Shown in pieces: positions 8,154 to 16,381 of a DNA stretch of 26,495 nucleotides. The stretch covers positions 1 through 26,495 of the forward strand of contig DAHWFG010000567.1 in NCBI GenBank assembly GCA_027325115.1. Direction: 5' to 3'. The stretch comes from JAKBCQ01 sp021807585. GTDB taxonomy: Bacteria > Planctomycetota > Planctomycetia > Isosphaerales > Isosphaeraceae. Numbering within the stretch: the first letter of the stretch is position 1; the number at the start of each line of letters is the position of its first letter. The notes under the pieces are model-generated. The model was not told the DNA's origin, did not search any database, and saw only the letters and a list, made by a program, of their open reading frames with translations. The position numbers were made by a program, and so were the translations under genes.

Positions 8154-9158
8154 TTAAATACCTTTGGAATCGGAACGCGATCCCGATTTTGGAATCGGCC
8201 CTTCACTCGATCGCGCATTGGAAGAACGTTCGCGGCGAGGTCGACCCGCGGGATATCGCTTGAGGTATTCTTCAGGATCGATAATCTCTCGTGTATCGAT
8301 GCGGTGCAGAATTCGATCTTCAAAAGCTTCAAGTTGATCCTTCGGCATCGCGGTGGACGGAAGGAGTTTTTTGGCGCGCGCGATGCGTTCGAGAGCATCG
8401 GTTTTAAATCGTTCTTCGCCGGTTTGCGCGTATTTGGCGGCGAGAGCCGAAGCGACCGAAATCGCCCCGAGCGGATCGTTGCGATCGATGTTTTCGAGCG
8501 ACCGAGCGGAATTGAGAAATTGATCATAATCTTTTTTATCGAACGCGTCGAGCATTTGACACATTTCAATCACCGCGGCGAGGGTTCGTTGATTTTCGGG
8601 CGCCTCGGCGATCAATCCCGCCTTCAAGAAGGGAATCGCCTCTTTCATCCGCTTCTGACGGTAAAGTGCGACGCCGCGATAAAGCTTGGCCGATTGATCG
8701 AACCGAGCGTTTTCGGGGACGTTGCGCGCGGCTGATTCATAGGCGCTAGCCGCTCGGTCGAAGTCCCCTCGCTCGATCGCGCGGATCGCCGATTTGTATT
8801 GAAAATATCCATAAATAAACCGGAAATTCCGCGCATAAGTACCCGCGACGACGATCGCGAGAATTGCGGCGGCGATTTTGAGTTTTAGGGGAAACGGTCG
8901 ACGCAGCATGAACGCGCAGGATTCGCAGATCGGCGTTCCGTCGATCGTCGCGAGTTCGTAATCGCCGAAATCGGCTCGGCATCGGCCGCAAACGGTGGGA
9001 TCGATGCGTTTGACGACGTTCGCCGACGCGATCTCAATATCGCTCATTTTCGCGAATCGAGCACGTCCGCAGGGATCGCAAAAGATCACTCCGAACGCCT
9101 CGATCGTATCGTTAAGCGGATATGTCCGCCGGCATTGAGAGCAGATCGTCTGTTTCAT
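8154..9158 (-). CDS. Double zinc-ribbon, single-TM, TPR-repeat protein
   Basis: A 334-residue protein. Two CxxC...CxxC zinc-ribbon-like modules occupy the N-terminus: Cys6/9 with 27/30, and Cys57/60 with 78/81. One hydrophobic helix follows (about 91-108, LKLKIAAAILAIVVAGTYA). The C-terminal part has TPR-like helical repeats, for example SAIRAIERGDFDRAASAYES and KLYRGVALYRQKRMKEAIPF, and then a charged tail. The start at 9158 (MKQTICSQC) puts the first zinc ligands at the N-terminus; an upstream TTG at 9209 adds 17 unremarkable residues. It is coupled to the metallopeptidase gene downstream. A membrane-anchored scaffold or sensor that may present a substrate to that peptidase is a reasonable inference, not shown. 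Confidence 0.72.
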   Translation of the reverse strand: MKQTICSQCRRTYPLNDTIEAFGVIFCDPCGRARFAKMSDIEIASANVVKRIDPTVCGRCRADFGDYELATIDGTPICESCAFMLRRPFPLKLKIAAAILAIVVAGTYARNFRFIYGYFQYKSAIRAIERGDFDRAASAYESAARNVPENARFDQSAKLYRGVALYRQKRMKEAIPFLKAGLIAEAPENQRTLAAVIEMCQMLDAFDKKDYDQFLNSARSLENIDRNDPLGAISVASALAAKYAQTGEERFKTDALERIARAKKLLPSTAMPKDQLEAFEDRILHRIDTREIIDPEEYLKRYPAGRPRRERSSNARSSEGPIPKSGSRSDSKGI

Positions 9159-9454
9159 TTTGATCGGCTTGGGAGAAGGATGAACAATCGAATCAAAGCA
9201 TCCTATCAAACCGCTACGACATCAAGCAAGATTCTGGAGCGTGTCAATCGAAACGACACAATCCTGACCGAAGGTATCGGATTCGGTATTGGCGACGGAG
9301 TTCGAGCTTGATCCCGAACCCGAATTCGAGAGCGACGCTGAGAGGCTGAGGCGTTTCCCTCAGTCGATTTCACGCCGCCGGCGGCTTGCGATCGGCGCGA
9401 CACTCGCATACGCTCGTTCGACCGTCGATTCGACACTCTTCCAGGACGACAACC

Positions 9455-11338
9455 ATGCGTCGATTGCTCAAGTTCACGATTCTCGTCGCGATGATCGTCG
9501 AGATCGCGTCCGCTCGTTCCCGGGCGCAGGGGCTCGAATACGTTCAGGCCAATTATACGAAATATGAATATAAAATTCCGATGCGCGACGGAACGAGGCT
9601 TTTCACGTCGGTGTACGTTCCCAAACGGCCGACGATTCGTGCGCCGATTCTGCTCACTCGCACTCCGTACGCGGTCGGGCCGTACGGAGTCGATCGCTAT
9701 AAAGAGAACCTCGGACCGTCGCCGATCTTCGGCAAGTCGGAATACATTTTCGCATATCAAGACGTTCGTGGTCGATGGATGTCCGAAGGCGTTTTTATGA
9801 ACATGCGGCCTTATATTGCGAACAAGGAGGGGAAGAACGACATCGATGAGACGTCGGACGCGTTCGACACGATTGATTGGCTGGTCAAAAACGTACCTGG
9901 TAATAACGGCAAGGCGGGCATGTGGGGGATCTCTTATCCCGGTTTTTACACCGCGGCGGGGATGATCGACGCACATCCCGCGCTCAAGGCGGCGTCGCCT
10001 CAGGCGCCGGTGACCGATTGGTTTGTCGGCGACGATTGGCATCATAACGGAGCGTTCTTTTTGCCTCACGCTTTCAATTTCCTCGCGGTTTTCGGCAGGC
10101 CTCGACCCGAACCGACGGATAAAAACGAGTTCCGTTTTGACACCGGGGCTCCCGACGGTTATCGCTTCTTTTTGAAACTCGGCCCGCTCGCGAATGCCGA
10201 CGCGCAGTATTTTAAAGGAGACGTCGCGTTCTGGAACGAGATTATGAAGCATGGAACATACGACGACTTTTGGAAGGCGAGGAATCTTCGTCCGCACATT
10301 CGGAGGATTAAGCCCGCGGTGATGACGGTCGGGGGTTGGTTTGACGCGGAGAATCTTTTCGGTGCGCTCGAGACGTATCGCAACGTCGAGTCGTCGGCTC
10401 GACCCGGAAGCGACAACATTCTGGTGATGGGGCCCTGGTCGCACGGCGGATGGAGCGGGGGGGACGGATCGAGCCTCGGCGGGGTTCCGTTCAAAGTTCA
10501 TACCGGCGAGTTTTTTCGTGAACAAATCGAGTTTTCTTTTTTTGAAAACTTTCTCAAGGCGGAAACGCCGACCGCGATGTCGAAGGCGATCGTCTTTGAA
10601 ACGGGAACGAACCGGTTTCGCAATTTCGATCGTTGGCCTCCCGCCGAGGCGCGTCCGACGAGCCTTTACCTTCGGTCGGGGGGAAGGCTTTCGCTCGATC
10701 CACCCGCGGCCGAGGATCGTCCGGGTTTTGATGAATATGTGAGCGATCCCGCCAGGCCCGTCCCTTATCTTGAAACGACGCGATTCGGGATGGCGGGCGA
10801 TTATATGATTGCCGATCAGCGGTTTGCGAGTCGCAGACCCGACGTGCTTGTTTATGAAAGCGACGTTCTGGAGGAGGATTTTGCGATCGCGGGGCCGATC
10901 AAGGTGGATCTTCATGTTCAGACGAGCGGGACCGATTCCGATTGGATCGTCAAGTTGATCGACGTTTATCCCGATGATTTTCCCGATCTCCAGCCGAATC
11001 CCGCGGGGATTCATTTGGCGGGCTATCAACAGATGGTTCGGGGGGACGTGATGCGGGGGAAATTTTACAAGGGGCTCGACAAGCCCGAGGCGCTTCCCGC
11101 GAACGCTCCGGTGCGGATCTCGTTCACGATGCAAGACGTCGATCACGCGTTCCGCCGCGGGCACAGGATGATGATTCAGGTGCAAAGCTCGTGGTTTCCG
11201 CTCGTCGATCGAAACCCCCAGAAATATGTAGATATTTACGCTGCAAGTGAGGGGGATTTTCAAAAGGCGAACGAGCGCGTTTATCGCGAAGCCGATCGAG
11301 CGTCGCGGATTGAGGTGTTGAAGATTGATGCGCGATGA
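9455..11338 (+). CDS. Secreted CocE/NonD-family hydrolase (X-Pro dipeptidyl-peptidase-like acylase)
   Basis: A 627-residue alpha/beta-hydrolase of the CocE/NonD family, which includes cocaine esterase, cephalosporin (glutaryl) acylases and X-Pro dipeptidyl peptidases. The triad is visible: nucleophile S160 in GMWGISYPG, D297 in VGGWFDAEN, and H330 in GPWSHGGW. The early segment PMRDGTRLFTSVYVP and the DVRGRWMSEG motif are typical. The C-terminal third is the usual jelly-roll domain (about 480-620). The N-terminus, MRRLLKFTILVAMIVEIASA followed by RSRAQG, is a signal peptide, so the enzyme is exported. The ATG at 9455 follows AGGA; the frame's upstream extension to 9386 lacks support. Length is normal for the family. 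It is divergent from the TPR/metallopeptidase pair. The natural substrate is unknown. Confidence 0.9.
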   Translation: MRRLLKFTILVAMIVEIASARSRAQGLEYVQANYTKYEYKIPMRDGTRLFTSVYVPKRPTIRAPILLTRTPYAVGPYGVDRYKENLGPSPIFGKSEYIFAYQDVRGRWMSEGVFMNMRPYIANKEGKNDIDETSDAFDTIDWLVKNVPGNNGKAGMWGISYPGFYTAAGMIDAHPALKAASPQAPVTDWFVGDDWHHNGAFFLPHAFNFLAVFGRPRPEPTDKNEFRFDTGAPDGYRFFLKLGPLANADAQYFKGDVAFWNEIMKHGTYDDFWKARNLRPHIRRIKPAVMTVGGWFDAENLFGALETYRNVESSARPGSDNILVMGPWSHGGWSGGDGSSLGGVPFKVHTGEFFREQIEFSFFENFLKAETPTAMSKAIVFETGTNRFRNFDRWPPAEARPTSLYLRSGGRLSLDPPAAEDRPGFDEYVSDPARPVPYLETTRFGMAGDYMIADQRFASRRPDVLVYESDVLEEDFAIAGPIKVDLHVQTSGTDSDWIVKLIDVYPDDFPDLQPNPAGIHLAGYQQMVRGDVMRGKFYKGLDKPEALPANAPVRISFTMQDVDHAFRRGHRMMIQVQSSWFPLVDRNPQKYVDIYAASEGDFQKANERVYREADRASRIEVLKIDAR

Positions 11339-11402
11339 GTTGAGCGATTAAACACGGATTTTTTGGGGGCGAGCTTGATCGATTCGATTCGAGCGAAAGC
11401 GG

Positions 11403-12065
11403 TCATCGGAGTCGTACGGCGATGTCGCGGCGCGGTTTGGCGCGCGGTTCGGCTTCTTGTGATTCGTTCGTATCGGGTGCGTCTTTTTGGACGTGCGCGA
11501 GGCGATGCACCGTCGCGCCGATGAGGTGCAAGGCGAGCCACCAGGATAAGCCGTAAATCAAGTAATTATATTGAGGCAGCGACGCCATGAGGAGGCCGGT
11601 GAAGTACATTTGGACGGCGGGGACGAAGAACCAAGGGGTCGTGATGTAGGCCATCGAGGCGAATCCAAAGGTGCTCAGCGTGGCCCAGACGGGTTTGAAC
11701 CAATCGACTCCGAATCCCGTCAGGGTGTTGAGCGAGGCGACGTTGAACGAGAGGATCAGGAAGGTGCACCAAACGCGGACGGCGAATCCGGCGATCGGCG
11801 ATCGTTTAGTCCAACCCGATCCCGCGATCATTCGGATCGCCGCGGCGACGCAGACAAGTTCGCCGAGCCAGAGCGCCGGGAAGCGGATTGGGCTGCGGTC
11901 GCCGAGGGAATAAAGCCATTGGCAGATGATAAAGAACGAGAGGTGAATCCAGCCGATCGCGACGAGGACCGGGCCCCAGCGGTCGCGTTGCGCCGATTCG
12001 CGCCAACCGAGAAGCATCCGCTGCTTCCAGCCGGGCAGGTGAACAGATTCCCGCATTCGTCGCAT
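11403..12065 (-). CDS. Multispanning membrane protein of unknown function
   Basis: A 220-residue protein with about five or six hydrophobic segments, e.g. WGPVLVAIGWIHLSFFIICQ, LWLGELVCVAAAIRMIAG, VRVWCTFLILSFNVASL and YLIYGLSWWLALHLIGATVH. It ends in a charged cytoplasmic-type tail. No transporter, peptidase or kinase motif is visible. The ATG at 12065 has AAGGA upstream on the minus strand at a normal distance. It converges with the CocE-type hydrolase gene, with 64 bases between them. Real gene, function unknown. Confidence 0.7.
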   Translation of the reverse strand: MRRMRESVHLPGWKQRMLLGWRESAQRDRWGPVLVAIGWIHLSFFIICQWLYSLGDRSPIRFPALWLGELVCVAAAIRMIAGSGWTKRSPIAGFAVRVWCTFLILSFNVASLNTLTGFGVDWFKPVWATLSTFGFASMAYITTPWFFVPAVQMYFTGLLMASLPQYNYLIYGLSWWLALHLIGATVHRLAHVQKDAPDTNESQEAEPRAKPRRDIAVRLR

Positions 12066-12593
12066 TCGGCGCGTTCCTTATACTTTTCGTGAACGTTGCG
12101 GATTTCCGAATCTCTCCGGTTGATTCCATTTTACCATGAAATTCGATTCGGTCGCGTATTCGGGTTCATCATCGGTTCGATTTCGTGTTGAGGTTGAGGT
12201 TAACGGGGTGTGTTTCGGGGGAGATTGGGTTATGGCGATCGAAGCGATCGGGCCTTGGGCGGATGAACTCGAGGGGTGAGGGGGCTGAATTGGGCTGGAT
12301 TCGTTGGTGTGCGGAGGTTTGAGGAGAGCACGAAACGCCGTGTTTTTTGGTGATTGGAGGGGGGGTGAATGAGATTGTTAAAATTTTCTGATTTTCGACT
12401 ATCATTGGCGATCGATCGTTGTTAGACTGCACAACGGTTGGGTAGCCGATTAAGATCGCGACGTGAGTTCTCTTGAATTGCACTCCGACTTTTTTGCCAA
12501 CCCACTTGGTGGATCGTCATGCCGATCCCTTTCTTCTTCGACCCGGAAAGTAACCAGCGGGTCGTATTGCCTTGTTCGTAAGGAATTCCAAAA
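12066..12593. other. Intergenic region upstream of the RRM gene
   Basis: About 530 bases between divergent genes. The part near 12360-12430 is AT-richer (TTGTTA near 12375, TATCAT near 12400) and could hold the promoter of the RRM gene, but the elements are weak. The last 90 bases form a structured leader, described separately. The middle holds G-rich unstructured sequence and no convincing gene. Confidence 0.4.
12511..12584 (+). promoter_or_regulatory. Structured 5' leader of the RRM protein gene
   Basis: Two stem-loops lie just upstream of the gene: GGATCG/CGATCC around a six-base loop (12511-12528) and a perfect seven-base stem CGACCCG/CGGGTCG around a twelve-base loop (12539-12564). The Shine-Dalgarno sequence AAGGA (12580-12584) follows. 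Long structured leaders are known for cold-responsive RNA-binding protein genes; post-transcriptional or autogenous control is inferred here. Confidence 0.35.
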
Positions 12594-12941
12594 GTGGGTA
12601 GGAAGCTTTATGTCGGGAATCTCACGTACAACGTGAATAACGCCGACCTGGAAGCGTTGTTCGCTCCCTACGGTACCGTTCAGAGCAGCCAAGTGATCAT
12701 GGATCGCGAGACGAATCGAAGCAAGGGCTTTGGCTTCGTCGAGATGAGTAGCGACAGCGAGGCGAAGGCGGCCATCAATGGTCTCCACGACCACGAGCAC
12801 GAAGGTCGTCGTCTCACCGTGAACGAAGCCAAGCCGCGCGAAGAGCGTAGTGGTGGCGGCGGCGGTGGATACGGCGGCGGCGGCGGCGGTGGTCGCGGCG
12901 GATACGGTGGCGGTCGCGGCGGCGGCGGCGGTCGTTATTGA
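12594..12941 (+). CDS. RRM-domain, glycine-rich RNA-binding protein
   Basis: A 115-residue single-RRM protein of the type found in Cyanobacteria and Planctomycetes. RNP2 is KLYVGNL (about 4-10) and RNP1 is KGFGFVEM (about 44-51); the aromatic residues that stack on RNA bases are present in both. Residues from about 85 to the end form a Gly-rich tail with RGG-like steps (GGGRGGYGGGRGGGG). The start is GTG at 12594, supported by AAGGA nine bases upstream and by the RRM beginning at residue 3. Such proteins bind single-stranded RNA, are often cold-inducible, and act in RNA folding or stability. Size is normal and no partner gene is adjacent. Confidence 0.92.
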   Translation: MGRKLYVGNLTYNVNNADLEALFAPYGTVQSSQVIMDRETNRSKGFGFVEMSSDSEAKAAINGLHDHEHEGRRLTVNEAKPREERSGGGGGGYGGGGGGGRGGYGGGRGGGGGRY

Positions 12942-13014
12942 TCCTTGAAACCACGGCTTGATCGCGGGGGATCGTTTACGAAATCTCGCTATCTTGATCC
13001 GAACTACACCTAAG

Positions 13015-13060
13015 ACCGGCGGCGATCGAGTTTTCTCGGTCGTCCCGGTCGCCGTGTTTT
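13015..13060 (+). terminator. Probable terminator of the RRM gene
   Basis: GC-rich hairpin with outer arms CGGCG/CGCCG and inner arms CGATCGAG/CTCGGTCG (one G-T pair) around a TTTT loop, followed by TGTTTTA. It lies about 75 bases after the RRM stop codon. Confidence 0.45.
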
Positions 13061-13175
13061 ACGGAACGACACGTCGGCCTCGAACCCCGTCGGCTTTTTC
13101 CTTTCCTGACGATCCTTTCTCTCACCAATTTAATCAAATCCTCGCATTTTCACACAATCATGATTCTGCGGCTTT

Positions 13176-13440
13176 GCGCGATTTGGTGTTGCGCTTTTCC
13201 TTATCCCTCGGTAAGGAGACTACATATGCGAATAGATCTGTAATACAAGCACGAAGCGCGAGCGAGTGCGTACATTCGGAAAAAAAATCGACTCACTCGC
13301 TTGCGCTTCGTGCTTGGATTCGAGCGGCATTTCCGGCTTCGGCTCCAAATGAGATGATCGACTTAACTGTGATCTAATCTCTTGTCAATGAACGACTTAC
13401 TATTCGTCCCCCGAGGATAAGCGCAACACCAAAAGTCGCT
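13176..13440. repeat. Nested inverted-repeat element (MITE/REP-like)
   Basis: The outer arms share a perfect 15-base match (TTTGGTGTTGCGCTT at 13182-13196 and its complement at 13419-13433) with imperfect extension on both sides. Inside lies a second palindrome with 23-base arms at 13246-13268 and 13294-13316, identical apart from one G-T pair, around a 25-base loop containing an A8 run. The inner palindrome resembles repeats rich in GAAGCGC and GCTTGCGCTTCGTGC that I associate with planctomycete genomes. No coding sequence lies between the arms, so this could be a non-autonomous transposon or a REP-type element. Confidence 0.6.
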
Positions 13441-13787
13441 CGCCGGGGGCGTCTTTGATTATAAATATACATGTCATTAAGTATTGCTACCAAGAATAAG
13501 TTAGTTGGTTGCGGATCGCTCGCCTGTGATTCTCCCGCGTAATCGGTGCGATCGTTTCGACCCCGACCGATCGCGGAGATTTTGGGTCGATTCGCTCATG
13601 AGTTCGCGGATTCACGTCGATTTCAAATACGGCGAAATCGCGCGCGCGGCGAGTCGATCGTCGCGCCGATCGTGCATGCGGCGCAGGGCTTCAACGCGAG
13701 CTCGACGCGGCGTGACGATTGAATCGCCGCGCGAGCGCCGTCTCCACCCACTGAAATCGGCGAACCGGCGAGACAAGGGGTTCCGGT

Positions 13788-14654
13788 ATGGACATACGAG
13801 AGGTCGACATCGACGAGCTGGTCCTGGATCCAAATCTCAACCTGCGCGATAAGCTCGATGAGTTCACCGTCGAACGTTACGCCGACGTGTGGGACCGAAT
13901 GCCGCCGATCACGGTTTATGAGGTCGACGGCGAGCTCCTCATCGCCGACGGTTTCCATCGGCACGCCGCAGCGGTTCACCTACAAAAACAGACGATCAAG
14001 GTCGACGTCGTTCAGGGAACGTTGCAAGAGGCGCTCGATTTCGTCGCCGGCGCGAACTTGCACCACGGTTTACCTCTCACCCGACCCGAACGACGTCGCG
14101 CCGTCGAGGTAAAACTGCGGATCCATTACGATTGGTCCGATCGACGAATGTCTGAAGAGTTGGGGGTAAGCCGCGAGCTGGTGGCCAAGATTCGCCGGCA
14201 GCTTGAGGAAGGTTCGCAGATTCCATCGGATACGGGACGCGTCGGCTCGGACGGTAAGACGTATCCGCCGAGCCAACCCGCACGCGAGCCGCAACCGCGC
14301 GGCAAGGTGATCGCTCCCGAAGAACGGCCGATGCGGGACGAGCCGACTCGTCCGTCGCGACCGCCGTTCGCCGTGGGGGACGAAGGGTACACCGAGGCTC
14401 CGTTTGCTCCGAGCGCTCCCCGAGAACTCGTCGACGCGCGCACCGCGCCTCCCGCGGATCTCGCGGGCGCGCCTTCGATCGACGAAATGCTGGCGGTGAT
14501 GACCAAACAAATTATGGAAGTGTTTAATTGGACACAAGCCGATGGATTTGGCGAGGCGTATCGGATCGCGAGCGCGAACGCCCGCGGTCTGTTTCAAACC
14601 GCGGCTCTTAAGCTCGCGGCCCGCGCCGATCAGCTCCGCAAGGGGGCGACCTGA
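13788..14654 (+). CDS. ParB/StrR-like DNA-binding protein, orphan
   Basis: A 288-residue protein with a ParB/Srx-fold N-terminal domain. IADGFHRHAAAV (52-63) corresponds to the box II signature (ADGxHRxxA), and an adjacent helix-turn-helix-like segment, WSDRRMSEELGVSRELVAKI, lies at 116-135. This is followed by RVGSDGKTYP, a motif seen in StrR-like regulators and phage or plasmid ParB-like proteins. A Pro/Arg-rich linker (about 160-230) precedes a helical C-terminal part. There is no ParA neighbour and no parS-like cluster, so a chromosome-partition role is unlikely; a transcription regulator or a phage-derived protein fits better. The ATG at 13788 follows AAGGGG seven bases upstream. It is convergent with leuA. 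Confidence 0.75.
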   Translation: MDIREVDIDELVLDPNLNLRDKLDEFTVERYADVWDRMPPITVYEVDGELLIADGFHRHAAAVHLQKQTIKVDVVQGTLQEALDFVAGANLHHGLPLTRPERRRAVEVKLRIHYDWSDRRMSEELGVSRELVAKIRRQLEEGSQIPSDTGRVGSDGKTYPPSQPAREPQPRGKVIAPEERPMRDEPTRPSRPPFAVGDEGYTEAPFAPSAPRELVDARTAPPADLAGAPSIDEMLAVMTKQIMEVFNWTQADGFGEAYRIASANARGLFQTAALKLAARADQLRKGAT

Positions 14655-14680
14655 GATCGCGAGGGGGGGATTTCGACTTC

Positions 14681-14786
14681 CGCGCGGGTATGGGTTGATG
14701 AAATCAGGCGCCCGCGCAGGTATTGGTTGATGAAAACAGGCGACTGCGCGGGTATTGGTTGATGATATCAGGCGCCCGCGCCGGGT
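14681..14786. repeat. 32-bp tandem repeats crossing the leuA stop codon
   Basis: Three head-to-tail copies of 32 bases at 14681-14712, 14713-14744 and 14745-14776, with a partial fourth to about 14786. They share the core GGTATTGGTTGATGA and end in CAGGCGCC or CAGGCGAC. The leuA stop codon (14768-14770) lies inside copy three, so copies one and two look like duplications of the gene's 3' edge. The copies differ at a few bases each. Confidence 0.85.
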
Positions 14787-16381
14787 CGGCCGATGATTTC
14801 GCGCGGCTCTTTGAGTTCGCGCCGCGACATGATCGCGTTGACCGCGTTGAGGTAAGCGAGCGCCGAGGCTTCGATGATGTCGGTCGACGCCGCGCGCCCG
14901 CGGAACGTCGTATCGCCCTGTTCCACTTCGAGTTCGAGCGAAACCTCGCCTTGAGCGTCTTTCCCTGCGGTGACGCTTCGTACGGCGAACTCTCGGAGAT
15001 TCGCGGCGATCCCCGTCACCCGCTCGACCGCCTTGAAAATCGCGTCGACGGGGCCGTCGCCGATCGCCGCGTCGCGGACGATTCGGCCGTCGGGACGACG
15101 GATTTCGATCGTCGCGGTGGGCACGACGCTCGGCCCGGAAGTCGTATGCAGGCTTACCAATACCCAATGCGCCGGCACGTTTTGGATGTGCTTTTCAATG
15201 AGAACGATCAGATCTTCATCATAGACCTCTTTTTTCTTGTCGGCGAGGGTTTTGAAATCCTCAAACAGTTCCTCGCGTTGCGTCTCGGCGAGGTGATAGC
15301 CGAGCGCCTCGACGCGTTCCCAAAGCGCGTGTCGTCCCGAATGCTTCCCCAAGACGAGATCGGTTTTGGGGACGCCGACCTCTTCAGGACGCATAATTTC
15401 ATAAGTGGATCGTTCTTTGAGCATTCCGTCCTGATGGATGCCGGCTTCGTGGGCGAAGGCGTTGCGGCCGACGATCGCCTTGTTCCGCTGGACCTTGAGC
15501 CCCGTGATCGAAGCGATCATGCGGCTCATTGGATAAAGCCGTTCGGTTTTGATTCCCGTCGTCAGGCCGTAATAATCTTGGCGGGTTTTGATCGCCATGA
15601 CGATTTCTTCGAGAGCCGCGTTTCCCGCTCGTTCGCCGATGCCGTTGATTGTGCATTCGACCTGTCCCGCACCCGTCTCGCACGCGGCCAAGCTGTTGGC
15701 GACGGCGAGTCCGAGGTCGTTATGGCAATGAACGCTGACGACGGCTCGATCGATGTTGGGGACGCGTTCGCGGAGCGTGCGGATGAGCGCCGCGTATTGC
15801 GAGGGAACGGCGTAACCGACGGTGTCGGGGATGTTGACGGTCGTCGCTCCCGCCGCGATCGCGGCCTCGACGACCTCGCATAAGAAGTCGACTTCGGTTC
15901 GCGCCGCGTCCTCGGGGCTGAATTCGACGTCGGGGCAATATCCCGAGGCTCGTCTTACGCTTTCGACGGCGCGTTCAACGATCTGTTCACGTGTCATTTT
16001 AAGCTTATGTTCACGATGGATGGCCGAGGTCGCCAAGAAGACGTGAATTCTCGGTTTGCGCGCGAATTTGAGCGCCTCCCAGGCGCGATCGATATCGCGG
16101 TCGTTACAGCGTGCGAGGCCGCACACGGTGACGTCGGTGAGTTCGGTCGCGATCGCTCGGACGGCTTCGAAATCTCCCTGCGACGCGATCGGAAAGCCCG
16201 CCTCAAGGATATCGACCCCGAGCGCTTCGAGCGCGCGCGCCGTTTCGAGCTTTTCGGCGATGTTCATACTTGCGCCCGGAGATTGTTCGCCGTCGCGGAG
16301 CGTGGTGTCAAAGATCAACACCCTGCGCGGGCCTGCCGCGGATTTCGTTGAGCCGTTGGTTTGAGGCTTCGATTCCTTCAT
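14768..16381 (-). CDS. leuA: 2-isopropylmalate synthase
   Basis: A 537-residue enzyme catalysing the first committed step of leucine synthesis, condensation of 2-oxoisovalerate with acetyl-CoA. The catalytic TIM barrel begins with IFDTTLRDGEQSPGASM (about 23-39), with the metal-binding aspartate in TLRDG. VHCHNDLGLAVANS supplies the two metal-binding histidines, and TINGIGERAGNAALEE is the family signature. The C-terminal 130 residues match the LeuA regulatory domain that binds leucine for feedback inhibition. Length is normal for the bacterial type. The ATG at 16381 is preceded by GGTGA. It stands alone, with no leuB/C/D adjacent. A leader hairpin at 16466-16505 may attenuate it, and tandem repeats run over the stop codon. 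Confidence 0.97.
   Translation of the reverse strand: MKESKPQTNGSTKSAAGPRRVLIFDTTLRDGEQSPGASMNIAEKLETARALEALGVDILEAGFPIASQGDFEAVRAIATELTDVTVCGLARCNDRDIDRAWEALKFARKPRIHVFLATSAIHREHKLKMTREQIVERAVESVRRASGYCPDVEFSPEDAARTEVDFLCEVVEAAIAAGATTVNIPDTVGYAVPSQYAALIRTLRERVPNIDRAVVSVHCHNDLGLAVANSLAACETGAGQVECTINGIGERAGNAALEEIVMAIKTRQDYYGLTTGIKTERLYPMSRMIASITGLKVQRNKAIVGRNAFAHEAGIHQDGMLKERSTYEIMRPEEVGVPKTDLVLGKHSGRHALWERVEALGYHLAETQREELFEDFKTLADKKKEVYDEDLIVLIEKHIQNVPAHWVLVSLHTTSGPSVVPTATIEIRRPDGRIVRDAAIGDGPVDAIFKAVERVTGIAANLREFAVRSVTAGKDAQGEVSLELEVEQGDTTFRGRAASTDIIEASALAYLNAVNAIMSRRELKEPREIIGRPGAGA

Larger units (their letters stand above)
12942..13787. other. Gene-free region with terminator and inverted-repeat element
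   Basis: About 850 bases between the RRM gene and the ParB-like gene. It holds the terminator at 13015-13060 and the nested inverted repeats at 13176-13440. From 13455 to 13500 the sequence becomes AT-rich (TATAAATATACATG) and may include the promoter of the ParB-like gene. Open frames across this region run through the terminator and the repeats and are not credible genes. Confidence 0.5.

Noticed and set aside
9206..11263. A 685-codon minus-strand frame opposite the CocE-type hydrolase.
   Set aside because: It is a shadow of the strongly biased codons of the real gene; the catalytic triad and signal peptide are on the plus strand.
12958..13377. A 139-codon plus-strand frame after the RRM gene.
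   Set aside because: It runs through a terminator hairpin and half of the nested inverted repeat; no protein-like pattern.
13505..13852. A 115-codon plus-strand frame before the ParB-like gene.
   Set aside because: It overlaps the clear start of the ParB-like gene and is Arg/Ser-rich shadow-like sequence.
14681..14786. CRISPR-like array near leuA.
   Set aside because: The 32-bp units are directly adjacent without spacers and one overlaps the leuA coding end.
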